Below, piece after piece: positions 1 through 8,518 of a DNA stretch of 64,000 nt (positions within the stretch are counted from its first letter, which is position 1; every line of letters begins with the position of its first letter). Under the pieces are notes generated by a model that worked only from the letters and a program-made list of their open reading frames with translations, was not told the origin of the DNA and ran no database searches. This stretch comes from Bradyrhizobium sp. AZCC 2176. Its GTDB lineage: Bacteria; Pseudomonadota; Alphaproteobacteria; Rhizobiales; Xanthobacteraceae. Made by a program: the position numbers and the translations under genes. Where the stretch lies: NCBI RefSeq assembly GCF_036924645.1, contig NZ_JAZHRX010000001.1, forward strand, positions 4,429,501 to 4,493,500. Direction: 5' to 3'.

Positions 1-1396
1 CTTCAGCGATGGCCCGCATCGCCTTGACGTCCTTTTCGAGCTTCAAATTGAGGACGGGGCGCACATGCAGGCAGCCTTCGGAGGCGTGCGCATACATGGT
101 GCCGCGCGTTCCGTGCCTGGCGAAGATGGCGTTGAGCCGTTCGGTATAGTCGGCGAGATGCGGCAGTGGCACCGCGCAATCCTCGACAAAGGAGACTGGC
201 TTACCCTCCTGCTTCATCGACATCATCACGTTGAGGCCGGCGGCGCGGAAGTCGGCGATCCCGGTCTGCAATGCGGGCTCGGTGATCTCAACCACGCCGC
301 CCCATTTGCGTTGCGGCTTGTCCCAGCCAAAGCCGAGATCGGCCATCAGCTCGCCGAGCTGCTTCAGCCGATGCAGGTTTTCGGCCTGATCTTCCTCGGC
401 GAATTCCACGACCAGCACCGCGTCGGGATCGCCGCGCACGGCGGTCGCGATGATCGGCTGAAACATCGCGATGTCACGGCCGAGCGCGATCATGGTGCGG
501 TCGACCAATTCCACTGCGATCGGCCGCAGCTTCACCAGATGCTGCGCCGCATCCATCGCTTCGTAAAAACTGCCGAAATGGCAGACGCCCAGCGCCTTGT
601 TGCGGATCACAGGCCACAGCTTGAGTTCGACCTGCGTGGTGAAGGCCAGCGTGCCTTCGGAGCCGACCAGAAGATGGGCCATGTTGTTCGGCGCGTTGCG
701 CGGCACCAGCGCATCGAGATTGTAGCCGCCGACGCGGCGCTGCACTTTTGGAAACCGCTCCGATATCTCGCCGGCCTCGCGTTCGCCGAGATCGAGCATG
801 TCGCGGAATAGCGCAAGCCCGCTCTGCGGCGAATTCACCTGCGCCAGATCCCGCGGCACCTCGCCGAAATGCAGACGCGTGCCGTCGGCAAGTGCCGCAT
901 CCATCGACAGCGTATTGTCGCGCATGGTGCCGTAACGCAGCGAACGGCCGCCGCAGGAATTATTGCCGGCCATGCCGCCGATGGTGGCGCGCGAGGCGGT
1001 GGAGACGTCGACTGGAAACCACAGCCCGTGTTTTTTGAGCTGGCGGTTGAGGTCGTCAAGCACGATGCCGGGCTCGACCACGCAAGTGCGGTTCTCGACG
1101 TCGAGCGAAAGCATCCGATTCAGGTGCTTGGAGAAGTCGACAATGATTCCCTCGTTGACGGTCTGGCCGCATTGCGAGGTGCCGCCGCCGCGCGGAGTGA
1201 CGATTAGGCCGTCGTCACGGCAAATGGCAAGCGCCTTAAGGGCCTCGTCCATGCTGCGGGGCGCCACGACGCCCGCCGGCATGATCTGGTAGAACGAGGC
1301 ATCGGTGGCATAGCGGCCGCGGTTGAAGGCATCGAAGAACACGTCGCCAGTCATGTTTGACCGCAGGCGTCGCTCGAGCGTTGAGGCGTTTTTCAT
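1..1396 (-). CDS. FAD-linked oxidase, GlcD/Dld type (C-terminus beyond the window)
   Basis: Flavoprotein dehydrogenase of a 2-hydroxy acid such as D-lactate or glycolate. It reads from an ATG at 1396 through the left edge without a stop, giving about 465 residues. The FAD-binding PCMH domain is visible near residues 45-215, with the motifs TPRGGGTSQCGQ and GGMAGNNSCGGRSLRYGTMR. The FAD-oxidase C-terminal domain follows (ASEGCLHVRPVLN near the edge). The GGNNSCG-type motif is typical of long fusions that carry a C-terminal Fe-S domain, but that part is not in the window, so the substrate and full architecture stay open. A GntR-type regulator lies just upstream on the same strand, with a palindrome in the gap, which suggests substrate-responsive control. 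Confidence 0.85.
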   Translation of the reverse strand, partial: MKNASTLERRLRSNMTGDVFFDAFNRGRYATDASFYQIMPAGVVAPRSMDEALKALAICRDDGLIVTPRGGGTSQCGQTVNEGIIVDFSKHLNRMLSLDVENRTCVVEPGIVLDDLNRQLKKHGLWFPVDVSTASRATIGGMAGNNSCGGRSLRYGTMRDNTLSMDAALADGTRLHFGEVPRDLAQVNSPQSGLALFRDMLDLGEREAGEISERFPKVQRRVGGYNLDALVPRNAPNNMAHLLVGSEGTLAFTTQVELKLWPVIRNKALGVCHFGSFYEAMDAAQHLVKLRPIAVELVDRTMIALGRDIAMFQPIIATAVRGDPDAVLVVEFAEEDQAENLHRLKQLGELMADLGFGWDKPQRKWGGVVEITEPALQTGIADFRAAGLNVMMSMKQEGKPVSFVEDCAVPLPHLADYTERLNAIFARHGTRGTMYAHASEGCLHVRPVLNLKLEKDVKAMRAIAE

Positions 1397-1471
1397 CCCA
1401 AATCCAAAGTGATCCAAGAGGGCTGTTGCAACCCCTCAACGGGATTATGCACTTTTTACAGGACGAATTAC

Positions 1472-1487
1472 ATTATGAATTCATAAT
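1472..1487. promoter_or_regulatory. 16-bp perfect palindrome, candidate GntR operator
   Basis: ATTATGAATTCATAAT is a perfect 16-bp dyad between the end of the GntR-type regulator gene (1495) and the start of the FAD oxidase gene (1396). FCD-type GntR proteins bind short A/T-rich palindromes as dimers, so this is a reasonable operator for the adjacent regulator. Binding is inferred, not shown. Confidence 0.5.
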
Positions 1488-1494
1488 CGGCAAG

Positions 1495-2232
1495 CTAGCT
1501 GCCCGCAGCCGTAGCCGTGCTGGCACTCCGCGCCACAGCCAGATGTTCAATGGCGGCGGTTCGCTTGTTGCGCAAGTGCTGGAACAGGATGTCGCTCAGT
1601 TCGCTTGCCGCGCGGCGGCGCAGCGCATCCAGGATCGCTTCGTGCTCGCGCATGGCCTCACCCCATCGCTGTCGCTTGCGCGCGAAATTGGCGGAATAGC
1701 GGACGCGGCGGATCCGGCCGGCAAAGCTGGCATAGGCCGCGCGCAGGGTCTCGTTGCGTGCGGCAGCAACGATGCTCTCGTGGATGCGCTGGTTGACCTG
1801 AAAATAGCCGTGCATGTCGCTGTTGAGGTAATGGCCGTACATTTCATAGTGCAGCCGCTCGATCGCGGCGATTTCCTCGTCCGTGATGGCCTCGCAGGCA
1901 AGGCGTCCGGCGAGGCTTTCCAGGCCGGCCATCACGTCGAAAAGCTCCTCCAGATCCCGCGCGCCAAGCTGGCGCACGCGGGCGCCGCGGTTGGGCAGGA
2001 GTTCGATCAAGCCCTCCGCAGCCAGGACCTTGAGCGCCTCGCGCAGCGGCGTCCTGGAGATTCCAAGCATCTCGCAGAGCTGCCGTTCCGGAACGCGTGC
2101 ACCCTCTGGGATGTTGCCTTCGACGACGTAATCGCGAAGCCGCAGCAGGATTTCGCCGTGCAGCGAGGCCTCCTGGCGGTCGGACTGGGCGATCGGCACC
2201 CCGGCTTCGGGAATCGTGGATTTCATTTGCAT
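1495..2232 (-). CDS. GntR-family (FCD) transcriptional regulator
   Basis: DNA-binding regulator of about 245 residues. The N-terminal winged helix (roughly residues 25-90) contains the GntR signature PERQLCEMLGISRTPLREAL and the wing LIELLPNRGARV. The all-helical FCD effector domain follows (roughly 100-225), with metal-ligand-type residues in QVNQRIHESIV and REHEAILDAL. Reading further upstream only gives sequence antisense to the neighbouring aminotransferase, so I place the start at the ATG at 2232; the ATG at 2226 is also possible. The gene is divergent from the first aminotransferase and upstream of the FAD oxidase, so it may control both. Confidence 0.85.
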   Translation of the reverse strand: MQMKSTIPEAGVPIAQSDRQEASLHGEILLRLRDYVVEGNIPEGARVPERQLCEMLGISRTPLREALKVLAAEGLIELLPNRGARVRQLGARDLEELFDVMAGLESLAGRLACEAITDEEIAAIERLHYEMYGHYLNSDMHGYFQVNQRIHESIVAAARNETLRAAYASFAGRIRRVRYSANFARKRQRWGEAMREHEAILDALRRRAASELSDILFQHLRNKRTAAIEHLAVARSASTATAAGS

Positions 2233-2347
2233 AACAGTAGTTTGCGGAATCTGCGGCGTCGACGACCTAAATCGAATACCAAAATTAGATTGAAAAGACA
2301 AAAAATGAATGCAAAATGGCTCTCGGGGCACTTTTGGGAGGTTGTTC

Positions 2348-3550
2348 ATGCGGCAAGGACGGCATTTTCTGCAGATTCCAGGGCCAAGCCCGGTCCCCGA
2401 CCGGGTTCTTCGCGCCATGGACATGCCCGTGATCGATCACCGCAGCGCCCGGTTCGCCGAGCTCGGGCGGGCGGTGCTGGAGGGCAGCCAAAGGATTTTC
2501 CAAACCACCGGACCGGTGATGATCTTCCCGTCGTCCGGGACGGGCGCCTGGGAGGCGGCGATCGTCAATACGCTTTCGCCCGGCGACAACGTCCTGATGG
2601 CGGAGACCGGCCACTTTGCGACCCTGTGGCGCCAGATGGCGGGCCGCTTCGGGATCGAGGTCGATTTCATCGCCGGCGATTGGCGTCGCGGCGCCGACCC
2701 CGCCCAGATCGAGGCCAGGCTGGCGGAGGATGCCGCGCACGCGATCAAGGCGGTGATGATCGTCCATAACGAGACGTCGACCGGCGCCACAAGCCGTATC
2801 GCCGACATCCGCGCCGCGATCGACCGGACCGGACATCCCGCTTTGTTGATGGTCGACACCATCTCCTCGCTCGGGTCGGTCGACTACCGACATGACGAAT
2901 GGAAGGTCGATGTCAGCGTCAGTTGCTCGCAAAAGGGCTTCATGCTGCCGCCCGGCCTGGGCTTCAACGCGATCTCGGAGAAGGCCCGCGCCGCCGCCAG
3001 AACCAACCGGATGCCGCGCTCGTACTTCGACTGGGAGGAAATGCTGAAGCCGAACGCGAAGGGCTTCTTCCCGTATACGCCGGCGACAAACCTGCTGTAC
3101 GGGCTGCGCGAGGCGATCGCGATGCTGCTGGAAGAGGGACTAGACAATGTGTTCGCGCGTCACCAGCGGCTCGCCGCAGCGACGCGTGCCGCGGTCAATC
3201 ATTGGGGGCTCGAGGTGCTGTGCCAGGAACCCCAGGAGTATTCGCCCGTGCTGACCGCCGTGCTGATGCCGCCGGGCCACGACGCCGATCAATTCCGTCA
3301 GGTCGTGCTCGACAACTACAACATGTCGCTCGGGGCGGGCCTGTCGAAGGTCGCGGGCAAGGTGTTTCGCATCGGCCATCTCGGCGAATGCAACGAGCTC
3401 ACGCTGCTCGGAGCTCTGACCGGCGTGGAGATGGGCTTGTCGGTCGCGGGCGTTCCGCACCGTTCCGGAGGCGTCGATGCCGCGATGAAGTATCTGGAGC
3501 AGCGTCCGCAAGGCAATTCCCCGGCGCATCTCAAGGTCGTCGGCAGCTAG
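2348..3550 (+). CDS. Serine-glyoxylate-type aminotransferase, copy 1 (class V PLP enzyme)
   Basis: Fold-type I, class V aminotransferase of 400 residues, expected to transfer an amino group to glyoxylate (serine- or alanine-glyoxylate aminotransferase family). The N-terminus HFLQIPGPSPVPDRVL, the cofactor-loop segment FPSSGTGAWEAA, the aspartate segment LLMVDTISSLGS and the PLP-lysine region SCSQKGFMLPPGLGF are all present. The ATG at 2348 follows a GGGAGG ribosome-binding site. It is clearly paralogous to the next gene. Its position divergent from a GntR regulator and near a hydroxy-acid oxidase suggests handling of glyoxylate or related 2-oxo acids. Confidence 0.88.
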   Translation: MRQGRHFLQIPGPSPVPDRVLRAMDMPVIDHRSARFAELGRAVLEGSQRIFQTTGPVMIFPSSGTGAWEAAIVNTLSPGDNVLMAETGHFATLWRQMAGRFGIEVDFIAGDWRRGADPAQIEARLAEDAAHAIKAVMIVHNETSTGATSRIADIRAAIDRTGHPALLMVDTISSLGSVDYRHDEWKVDVSVSCSQKGFMLPPGLGFNAISEKARAAARTNRMPRSYFDWEEMLKPNAKGFFPYTPATNLLYGLREAIAMLLEEGLDNVFARHQRLAAATRAAVNHWGLEVLCQEPQEYSPVLTAVLMPPGHDADQFRQVVLDNYNMSLGAGLSKVAGKVFRIGHLGECNELTLLGALTGVEMGLSVAGVPHRSGGVDAAMKYLEQRPQGNSPAHLKVVGS

Positions 3551-3619
3551 CCGGCAACTCGCGCCTGCCCGGGGGGCGCCGCTCCGGCCCTGCTCCTTAT
3601 GCATTGACGTGCTGCGTCC

Positions 3620-3638
3620 GGCGGGCGACAAGCCCGCC
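3620..3638 (+). terminator. GC-rich hairpin between the two aminotransferase genes
   Basis: GGCGGGC and GCCCGCC form a perfect 7-bp stem around a 5-nt loop in the 142-bp gap between the aminotransferase copies. There is no T-run, so it may be an mRNA processing or attenuation structure rather than a true intrinsic terminator. Confidence 0.35.
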
Positions 3639-3692
3639 AAATGGTGATATCGAGCGGCTCGAAACGCCAAGGCAATACCGGGAAGGACGCCC

Positions 3693-4892
3693 ATGACCGT
3701 GCATACTGGAAGGCATTTTCTGCAGATTCCGGGACCGACCAACGTGCCGGACCGGGTGCTGCGTGCGATGGATATGCCGACCATGGACCACCGGGGTCCC
3801 GAGTTCGCCGAGGTCGGTCATGCCGTGCTGGCTGCCATGCAGCGGGTATTTCGTACCAAGCAGCCGGTGATCATCTACCCGTCGTCCGGGACCGGCGCAT
3901 GGGAAGCGGCCCTCGTCAACACGCTGCAGCCCGGCGACAAGGTACTGATGGCGGAGACAGGGCAGTTCGCCGTGCTGTGGCGCGGCATCGCAGAAAAATT
4001 CAAGCTCGAGGTTGATTTCCTGCCCGGTGACTGGCGTCACGGCGCCGACCTCGAGCAGATCGAGGCGCGGCTGTCGGCCGACAAGGCGCACAAGATCAAG
4101 GCCGTGTGCGTGGTTCACAACGAGACCTCGACCGGCTGCGTCACCCATCCGCTGGACGTCCGCAAGATTCTTGACCGCGTAAACCATCCTGCGCTCTTGA
4201 TGGTCGACACCATCTCTGGCCTCGGATCGCTGGAATATGAGCACGATGCCTGGGGCATCGATGTGTCGGTCGCAGGTTCTCAGAAGGGCCTGATGCTGCC
4301 GCCGGGCCTCGGCTTCAACGCCATCTCGGAAAAGGCGCTTGCGGTAGCGAAGGCGAACCCCGCGATGCGCTCCTATTGGGACTGGCAGGAAGTCATTGCC
4401 ATCAACAAGGCGGGCACCTGGCCCTATACGCCGGCGACCAATCTGCTGTTCGGCTTGCGCGAAGCGGTCAAGATGCTCGAGGAAGAGGGGCTGGAGAATG
4501 TCTTCGCCCGGCACAAGCGTCACAGCGCCGCGACGCGCGCCGCCGCCAAGGTGTGGGGCCTGGAAACGCAATGCCAGGAGCAGGGCGCGCACTCACCCGC
4601 GCTGACCGGCGTGGTGATGCCGGAAGGCCATGACGCCGACAATTTCCGTAAAGTCGTGCTGGAAAATTTCGACATGTCGCTCGGCACCGGCCTGAACAAG
4701 ATCAAGGGCAAGGTGTTCCGGATCGGTCACATCGGACACTTCAATGACCTGATGCTGATGGGCACGTTGTCGGGCGTCGAGATGGGCCTCGATCTCGCCA
4801 AGGTGCCGCACCGCGGCGGCGGCGTGCTGGCGGCCATGGAAGTGCTCAAGGGGCGCGACGTCGTATCGATGCCGAAGGCCGCCGTCGCCTGA
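3693..4892 (+). CDS. Serine-glyoxylate-type aminotransferase, copy 2
   Basis: Class V PLP aminotransferase of 399 residues with the same architecture as the preceding gene: HFLQIPGPTNVPDRVL at the N-terminus, YPSSGTGAWEAA, LLMVDTISGLGS and the lysine motif GSQKGLMLPPGLGF. The ATG at 3693 follows GGAAGGA. The two copies align end to end without large gaps, so this is a tandem duplication that has diverged moderately. Residues near the active site differ (for example SVSCSQKG against SVAGSQKG), so the copies may differ in amino donor. It is followed closely by an enoyl-CoA hydratase gene. Confidence 0.88.
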   Translation: MTVHTGRHFLQIPGPTNVPDRVLRAMDMPTMDHRGPEFAEVGHAVLAAMQRVFRTKQPVIIYPSSGTGAWEAALVNTLQPGDKVLMAETGQFAVLWRGIAEKFKLEVDFLPGDWRHGADLEQIEARLSADKAHKIKAVCVVHNETSTGCVTHPLDVRKILDRVNHPALLMVDTISGLGSLEYEHDAWGIDVSVAGSQKGLMLPPGLGFNAISEKALAVAKANPAMRSYWDWQEVIAINKAGTWPYTPATNLLFGLREAVKMLEEEGLENVFARHKRHSAATRAAAKVWGLETQCQEQGAHSPALTGVVMPEGHDADNFRKVVLENFDMSLGTGLNKIKGKVFRIGHIGHFNDLMLMGTLSGVEMGLDLAKVPHRGGGVLAAMEVLKGRDVVSMPKAAVA

Positions 4893-4928
4893 GATCGCTT
4901 GACCGAAACAACAACAGAGAGAGCCGCG

Positions 4929-5726
4929 ATGAACGCTCCGGTGGCTTCGACCGAAGACCTGATTTATTCCGTCGAGGACGGCATCGCCCGGCTGACGTTC
5001 AATCGTCCGCAGGCGCGCAATGCGCTGACCTTTGCCATGTACGAGCAAATGGCGGCGATCTGCGAAACCGTCAACAATGATCGCTCGATCAAGGCGATGA
5101 TCCTGACCGGCGCCGGCGACAAGGCGTTTGCGTCGGGCACCGACATCTCGCAGTTCCGCGCCTTCAAGACTGCGCAGGATGCGCTGGACTATGAAGCGCG
5201 TATCGATCGCGTGCTCGGCGCACTGGAAGCATGTCGGGTGCCGACGATCGCGGCGATTGCCGGCGCCTGCACTGGTGGCGGCGCGGGGATCGCGGCGTGC
5301 TGCGATATCCGCATCGGCACCGAGGCGACGCGGATGGGTTTTCCGATCGCGCGCACGCTCGGCAATTGCCTGTCGATGTCGAACATCTCCAGGCTGGTTT
5401 CGCTGGTCGGCCCCGCACGGACCAAGGACCTGATCTTCAAGGCGCGGCTGGTCGAGGCGCCGGAAGCGCTGGCGCTCGGGCTGCTCAATGAAGTGGTCCC
5501 CGATGTCGCGACGCTGCAGCGTCGCGCCGACGAAACCGCGAAGCTCGTCGCCAGCCATGCGCCGATCACGCTCGAAGTCACCAAGGAGGCGGTGCGCCGC
5601 ATCCGGCGGACGTTGACCCGCGACGAAGGCGAAGACCTGATCCTGCGCGCCTATATGAGCGAGGACTTCCGCGAGGGAATGGACGCTTTCCTCAACAAGC
5701 GCTCGCCGAACTGGAAGGGCAAGTAG
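4929..5726 (+). CDS. Enoyl-CoA hydratase/isomerase family protein
   Basis: Crotonase-fold protein of 265 residues acting on an acyl-CoA thioester. The oxyanion-hole segments are visible (FASGTDISQF and GACTGGGAGIAACCDIRI), with the typical start FNRPQARNALT. The usual second catalytic glutamate region (FGQPE in classical hydratases) reads MGFPIARTLG here, so it may not be a simple hydratase. I choose the ATG at 4929 behind AGAGAG; a TTG at 4899 would add 10 residues. It lies 36 bp after aminotransferase copy 2 and is probably co-transcribed with it. The true substrate is unknown. Confidence 0.82.
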   Translation: MNAPVASTEDLIYSVEDGIARLTFNRPQARNALTFAMYEQMAAICETVNNDRSIKAMILTGAGDKAFASGTDISQFRAFKTAQDALDYEARIDRVLGALEACRVPTIAAIAGACTGGGAGIAACCDIRIGTEATRMGFPIARTLGNCLSMSNISRLVSLVGPARTKDLIFKARLVEAPEALALGLLNEVVPDVATLQRRADETAKLVASHAPITLEVTKEAVRRIRRTLTRDEGEDLILRAYMSEDFREGMDAFLNKRSPNWKGK

Positions 5727-5776
5727 CCGAACGGGGCAAGCGATCACGCTTGAAGCGACCACACCTGGCCCTTGCG

Positions 5777-6106
5777 CTATGGTTTGGCAGCCTTTTTTGC
5801 CAGTTCCATGCCCAGGTCGAGCGCCGCGATACCTATTCTGTCTGAAGGGGTTATGAGGCAACGTTGATCCATCCACGCAATGATCGCGTCAAAGTCGCCG
5901 CCACCCACCATGTCGCGCTCGCCGCTGATGTTCAGGCCGCTGATGAATCCAACCAGCCAGGATTCAAAGCTTCCTTTGACGACCGCATTCTTTTTGCGGT
6001 TGGTCCACGCCGTGCAGGTTTGAGAGCCCGCACCGATGATTGAGGAGCCGGCGTCCGCGGCGGTCGAAAGACAAGCCAGGACCAAACCAATCGCGAACGC
6101 CTTCAT
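5777..6106 (-). CDS. Small exported protein of unknown function
   Basis: Protein of 109 residues with a clear signal peptide (MKAFAIGLVLACLSTAADAG) that would be cleaved after about residue 19. The mature part has two cysteines (near SQTCTAW and DQRCLI), which could form a disulphide, and a helical middle (SWLVGFISGLNI). I do not recognise the family for certain; similar small periplasmic proteins are common in Bradyrhizobium. It lies 47 bp from the lipoprotein gene on the same strand, so the pair may be one transcript. Confidence 0.6.
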   Translation of the reverse strand: MKAFAIGLVLACLSTAADAGSSIIGAGSQTCTAWTNRKKNAVVKGSFESWLVGFISGLNISGERDMVGGGDFDAIIAWMDQRCLITPSDRIGIAALDLGMELAKKAAKP

Positions 6107-6153
6107 GTTTCCTCGTCAGCGCGTCATCGCCGGACCGCAGCACAATAGGATGG

Positions 6154-6528
6154 CTACGGCTTTTTGAGGCAAAGACCAATGGCAGGAGCGGTGGCGCACT
6201 TGGCGCCATCCGGTGCGCCGCCAGACGGACAGAACACCGACACCAGATTTTCGCTTGCATCGCAGTTGACCTCGCCGCTGGCCTGAACCGACCTGATGGA
6301 AGCACCAGCCGGTCCGGGATCGCCCTTTGCGCCGGGCGCACCCTGCGGTCCCTGCGGCCCTTGGGGACCCTGTTGCCCTTGAGCGCCGGCTACGCCTTGC
6401 ACGCCCTGCGCCCCCTGCGGCCCGGCTGGTCCTTGAGGGCCGGCATCGCCCTTCGGTCCTGGATCCCGTCCACACCCCACAAGCGTCAGGGCCGTGCCCA
6501 CGAGGACAGCCATCAAAATCCTTCTCAT
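6154..6528 (-). CDS. Collagen-like lipoprotein with Gly-X-Y repeats
   Basis: Protein of 124 residues. The N-terminus ends in a lipobox (LTLVGC), so it should be lipid-anchored after cleavage before the cysteine near residue 19. Residues of about 24-75 are an almost uninterrupted collagen-type Gly-X-Y stretch ([18 protein letters not shown] and onward). A short C-terminal domain follows, with three cysteines (VNCDAS, VFCPSG, KCATAP) and one more near the end. The Gly-X-Y part should form a rod-like trimer with the C-terminal piece as trimerisation or display domain. Function is unknown; surface spacer or adhesion roles are inference. Confidence 0.75.
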   Translation of the reverse strand: MRRILMAVLVGTALTLVGCGRDPGPKGDAGPQGPAGPQGAQGVQGVAGAQGQQGPQGPQGPQGAPGAKGDPGPAGASIRSVQASGEVNCDASENLVSVFCPSGGAPDGAKCATAPAIGLCLKKP

Positions 6529-6772
6529 TCAGCTCCTCCTCCTGATTTTCCTTGTAGCGTGCATTAAATGAGCCCACTCACAGCCATGCAACGGAAAAGC
6601 GGCGAGATTGAATCGGCTGCGGGTAGCGATGGGCTTCCTGCGGGAAGGATTGGCGCCTCATGCAAAAGTCATAGGCGGCACATTTGCGGTGCAGCTTGAA
6701 CTCCGGTCGGTTCGCTCGCAAGATGTGACGCCAGCCAAGTCTGATTTTACAAAGTCTTGCAAATACATAGGG

Positions 6773-7768
6773 ATGAAACACGTGGGACAGATGCTGAAAG
6801 CCGCGGCCGCCTTGACGGCCATGATCGCAAGCAGCCCGGCGCTTGCCGCCTGGGAGCCGACCAAGCCGGTCGAAATCGTGGTTGCGGCCGGTGCGGGCGG
6901 GGCGTCCGACCAGATGGCGCGGATGATGCAGGCGGCGATTCAGAAGAACAACCTGATGAAGCAGCCGATGGTTGTATCGCTCAAGGGCGGGGCGTCGGGT
7001 GCCGAGGCGCTGATGTACATGAAGTCCAGCGATGGCGATCCCAACAAGGTGCTGATCGCCTATTCGCTGATCTACATGCTGCCGCTGTCGGCCAAGATCC
7101 CCTTCAACTGGCGTGACCTCACGCCGGTTTCGGTGGTCGCCCTCGACCAGTTCGTGCTGTGGGACAATGCCGAGGGACCGAAAACGGTGAAGGACTTCAT
7201 CGCGGCGGCGAAGGTGGCCAATTCGCCGTTCAAGATGGGTGGCACCGGCTCCAAGCGCGAGGACCACGTGCTGACCGTGTTCATGGAGCAGAAGACCGGC
7301 GCGAAATTCTCCTATCTGCCGTACAAGTCCGGCGGCGAGGCGGCGACGCAACTGGTCGGCAAGCACACCGAGGCCAACGTCAATAACCCTTCCGAGAATC
7401 TGGAAGTCTGGCGCGCCGGTCAGGTCCGCGCGCTGTGCGTGTTCGACAAGGAGCGCATCTCCTACAAGACCAAGGTCACCGAGACCCAATCCTGGAACGA
7501 CGTCCCGACCTGCAAGGAGGAGGGACTCGACGTGCAGTATCTGATGCTGCGCGCGATGTTCCTGCCCGGCAAGGTGACGCCGGAACAGCAGGCGTTCTAC
7601 GTCGATCTGTTCCAGAAGGTGACGCAGACGGCGGAGTACAAGGATTATATGGAAAAGCAGGCGCTCAAGCCGATCTTCCTCACCGGCAAGGACATGCTGA
7701 AATTCCTCGAGGAGGACGACAAGCTCAACACCTCGCTGATGAACGAAGCGGGCTTCGTCGCGAAATAG
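6773..7768 (+). CDS. tctC: TctC-family periplasmic solute receptor (TTT transporter)
   Basis: Extracytoplasmic binding protein of the tripartite tricarboxylate transporter family, about 331 residues. The signal peptide ends near ASSPALAA. The mature start KPVEIVVAAGAGGASDQMAR and the segment MGGTGSKREDHVLTVFMEQK are typical of TctC receptors. I place the start at the ATG at 6773; the ATG at 6791 has a slightly better upstream GGGAC. The membrane partners are not adjacent: tctB and tctA lie at 10555-12630 beyond an inserted salvage cluster. Ligands of this family are usually carboxylates, but the ligand here is unknown. Confidence 0.85.
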   Translation: MKHVGQMLKAAAALTAMIASSPALAAWEPTKPVEIVVAAGAGGASDQMARMMQAAIQKNNLMKQPMVVSLKGGASGAEALMYMKSSDGDPNKVLIAYSLIYMLPLSAKIPFNWRDLTPVSVVALDQFVLWDNAEGPKTVKDFIAAAKVANSPFKMGGTGSKREDHVLTVFMEQKTGAKFSYLPYKSGGEAATQLVGKHTEANVNNPSENLEVWRAGQVRALCVFDKERISYKTKVTETQSWNDVPTCKEEGLDVQYLMLRAMFLPGKVTPEQQAFYVDLFQKVTQTAEYKDYMEKQALKPIFLTGKDMLKFLEEDDKLNTSLMNEAGFVAK

Positions 7769-7776
7769 GTCGATCG

Positions 7777-8427
7777 TTATTTGTCGGCAGGACCGTATCC
7801 TGCGATCCTGCCGAGAACGTTTTCGACCTCGGCCTTCGGCAGCAGCCGCGGCGTCCCGATCTGCAGGCAGCCGTGATATTGCCGGGCCAGCGTTTCGACT
7901 TCGACGGCAAGCCACATCGCTTTCGAGAGCGATGCGCCCACCGCAATCATGCCGTGGTGCTCCAGCAGGCAGGCCTGCCGGCCTTCCAGCGCGCGCACGG
8001 CGTGCTCCGAAAGCTCCTGCGTGCCGAAGGTCGCATAGGGCGCGACACGGATGGTGTCGCCGCCGGCACATGCGATCATGTAGTGGATCGGCGGGATTTC
8101 CAGGCCCATGATGGCGAGGATCGTCGAATAGGTCGGGTGGGCATGGACCACCGCATTGACTTCGGGCCGGGCTCTCAGGATATCGAGGTGAAATCGCCAT
8201 TCGCTCGACGGCCGCTGGGCGGGATCGTGCGAGCCGTCCAGGCCCATGAATACGATCTGTTCGGGCTGCATCGCCTCGTAGGGCGTGCTGGTCGGCGTGA
8301 TCAGCAGGCCCTTGCCGTGGCGCAGGCTGATATTTCCTGACGTCCCCTGATTGATGCCGAGCGCATTCATGCTGCGGCAGGCATCGATGATCGACTGGCG
8401 CTTTTCCCGGTCCTTCGTGGTCGGCAT
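7777..8427 (-). CDS. ald2: Class II aldolase, likely Ald2 of the DHAP shunt
   Basis: Zinc-dependent class II aldolase (fuculose-1-phosphate aldolase fold) of 216 residues. Visible residues include the catalytic acid in PSSEWRFHLDI, the zinc histidines in VVHAHPTYS and the later histidine in LLEHHGMIAVG. The ATG at 8427 follows AAGGGG. It is divergent from mtnP-mtnA. In Rhodospirillum rubrum and some E. coli, an aldolase of this type cleaves 5-methylthioribulose-1-phosphate or 5-deoxyribulose-1-phosphate into DHAP and an aldehyde. With MtnP and MtnA next door that role is more likely than fucose catabolism, for which no other genes are seen. Confidence 0.8.
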   Translation of the reverse strand: MPTTKDREKRQSIIDACRSMNALGINQGTSGNISLRHGKGLLITPTSTPYEAMQPEQIVFMGLDGSHDPAQRPSSEWRFHLDILRARPEVNAVVHAHPTYSTILAIMGLEIPPIHYMIACAGGDTIRVAPYATFGTQELSEHAVRALEGRQACLLEHHGMIAVGASLSKAMWLAVEVETLARQYHGCLQIGTPRLLPKAEVENVLGRIAGYGPADK

Positions 8428-8518
8428 TTTGAGACCCCTTGCAACCGCGCGACAATGCTTGATTATTGCGCCGCAGTATAGTCGAACGTCTTTGGTGAAA
8501 TCCTGACTGGGAGACGTC

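Noticed and set aside
2233..2424. N-terminal extension of the GntR regulator
   Set aside because: The extra residues are antisense to the conserved start of aminotransferase copy 1; a similar antisense peptide exists opposite copy 2, so it is not evidence of coding.
7777..8427. Fuculose-phosphate aldolase for fucose catabolism
   Set aside because: No fucose isomerase, kinase or transporter genes are nearby, while mtnP and mtnA are directly adjacent.
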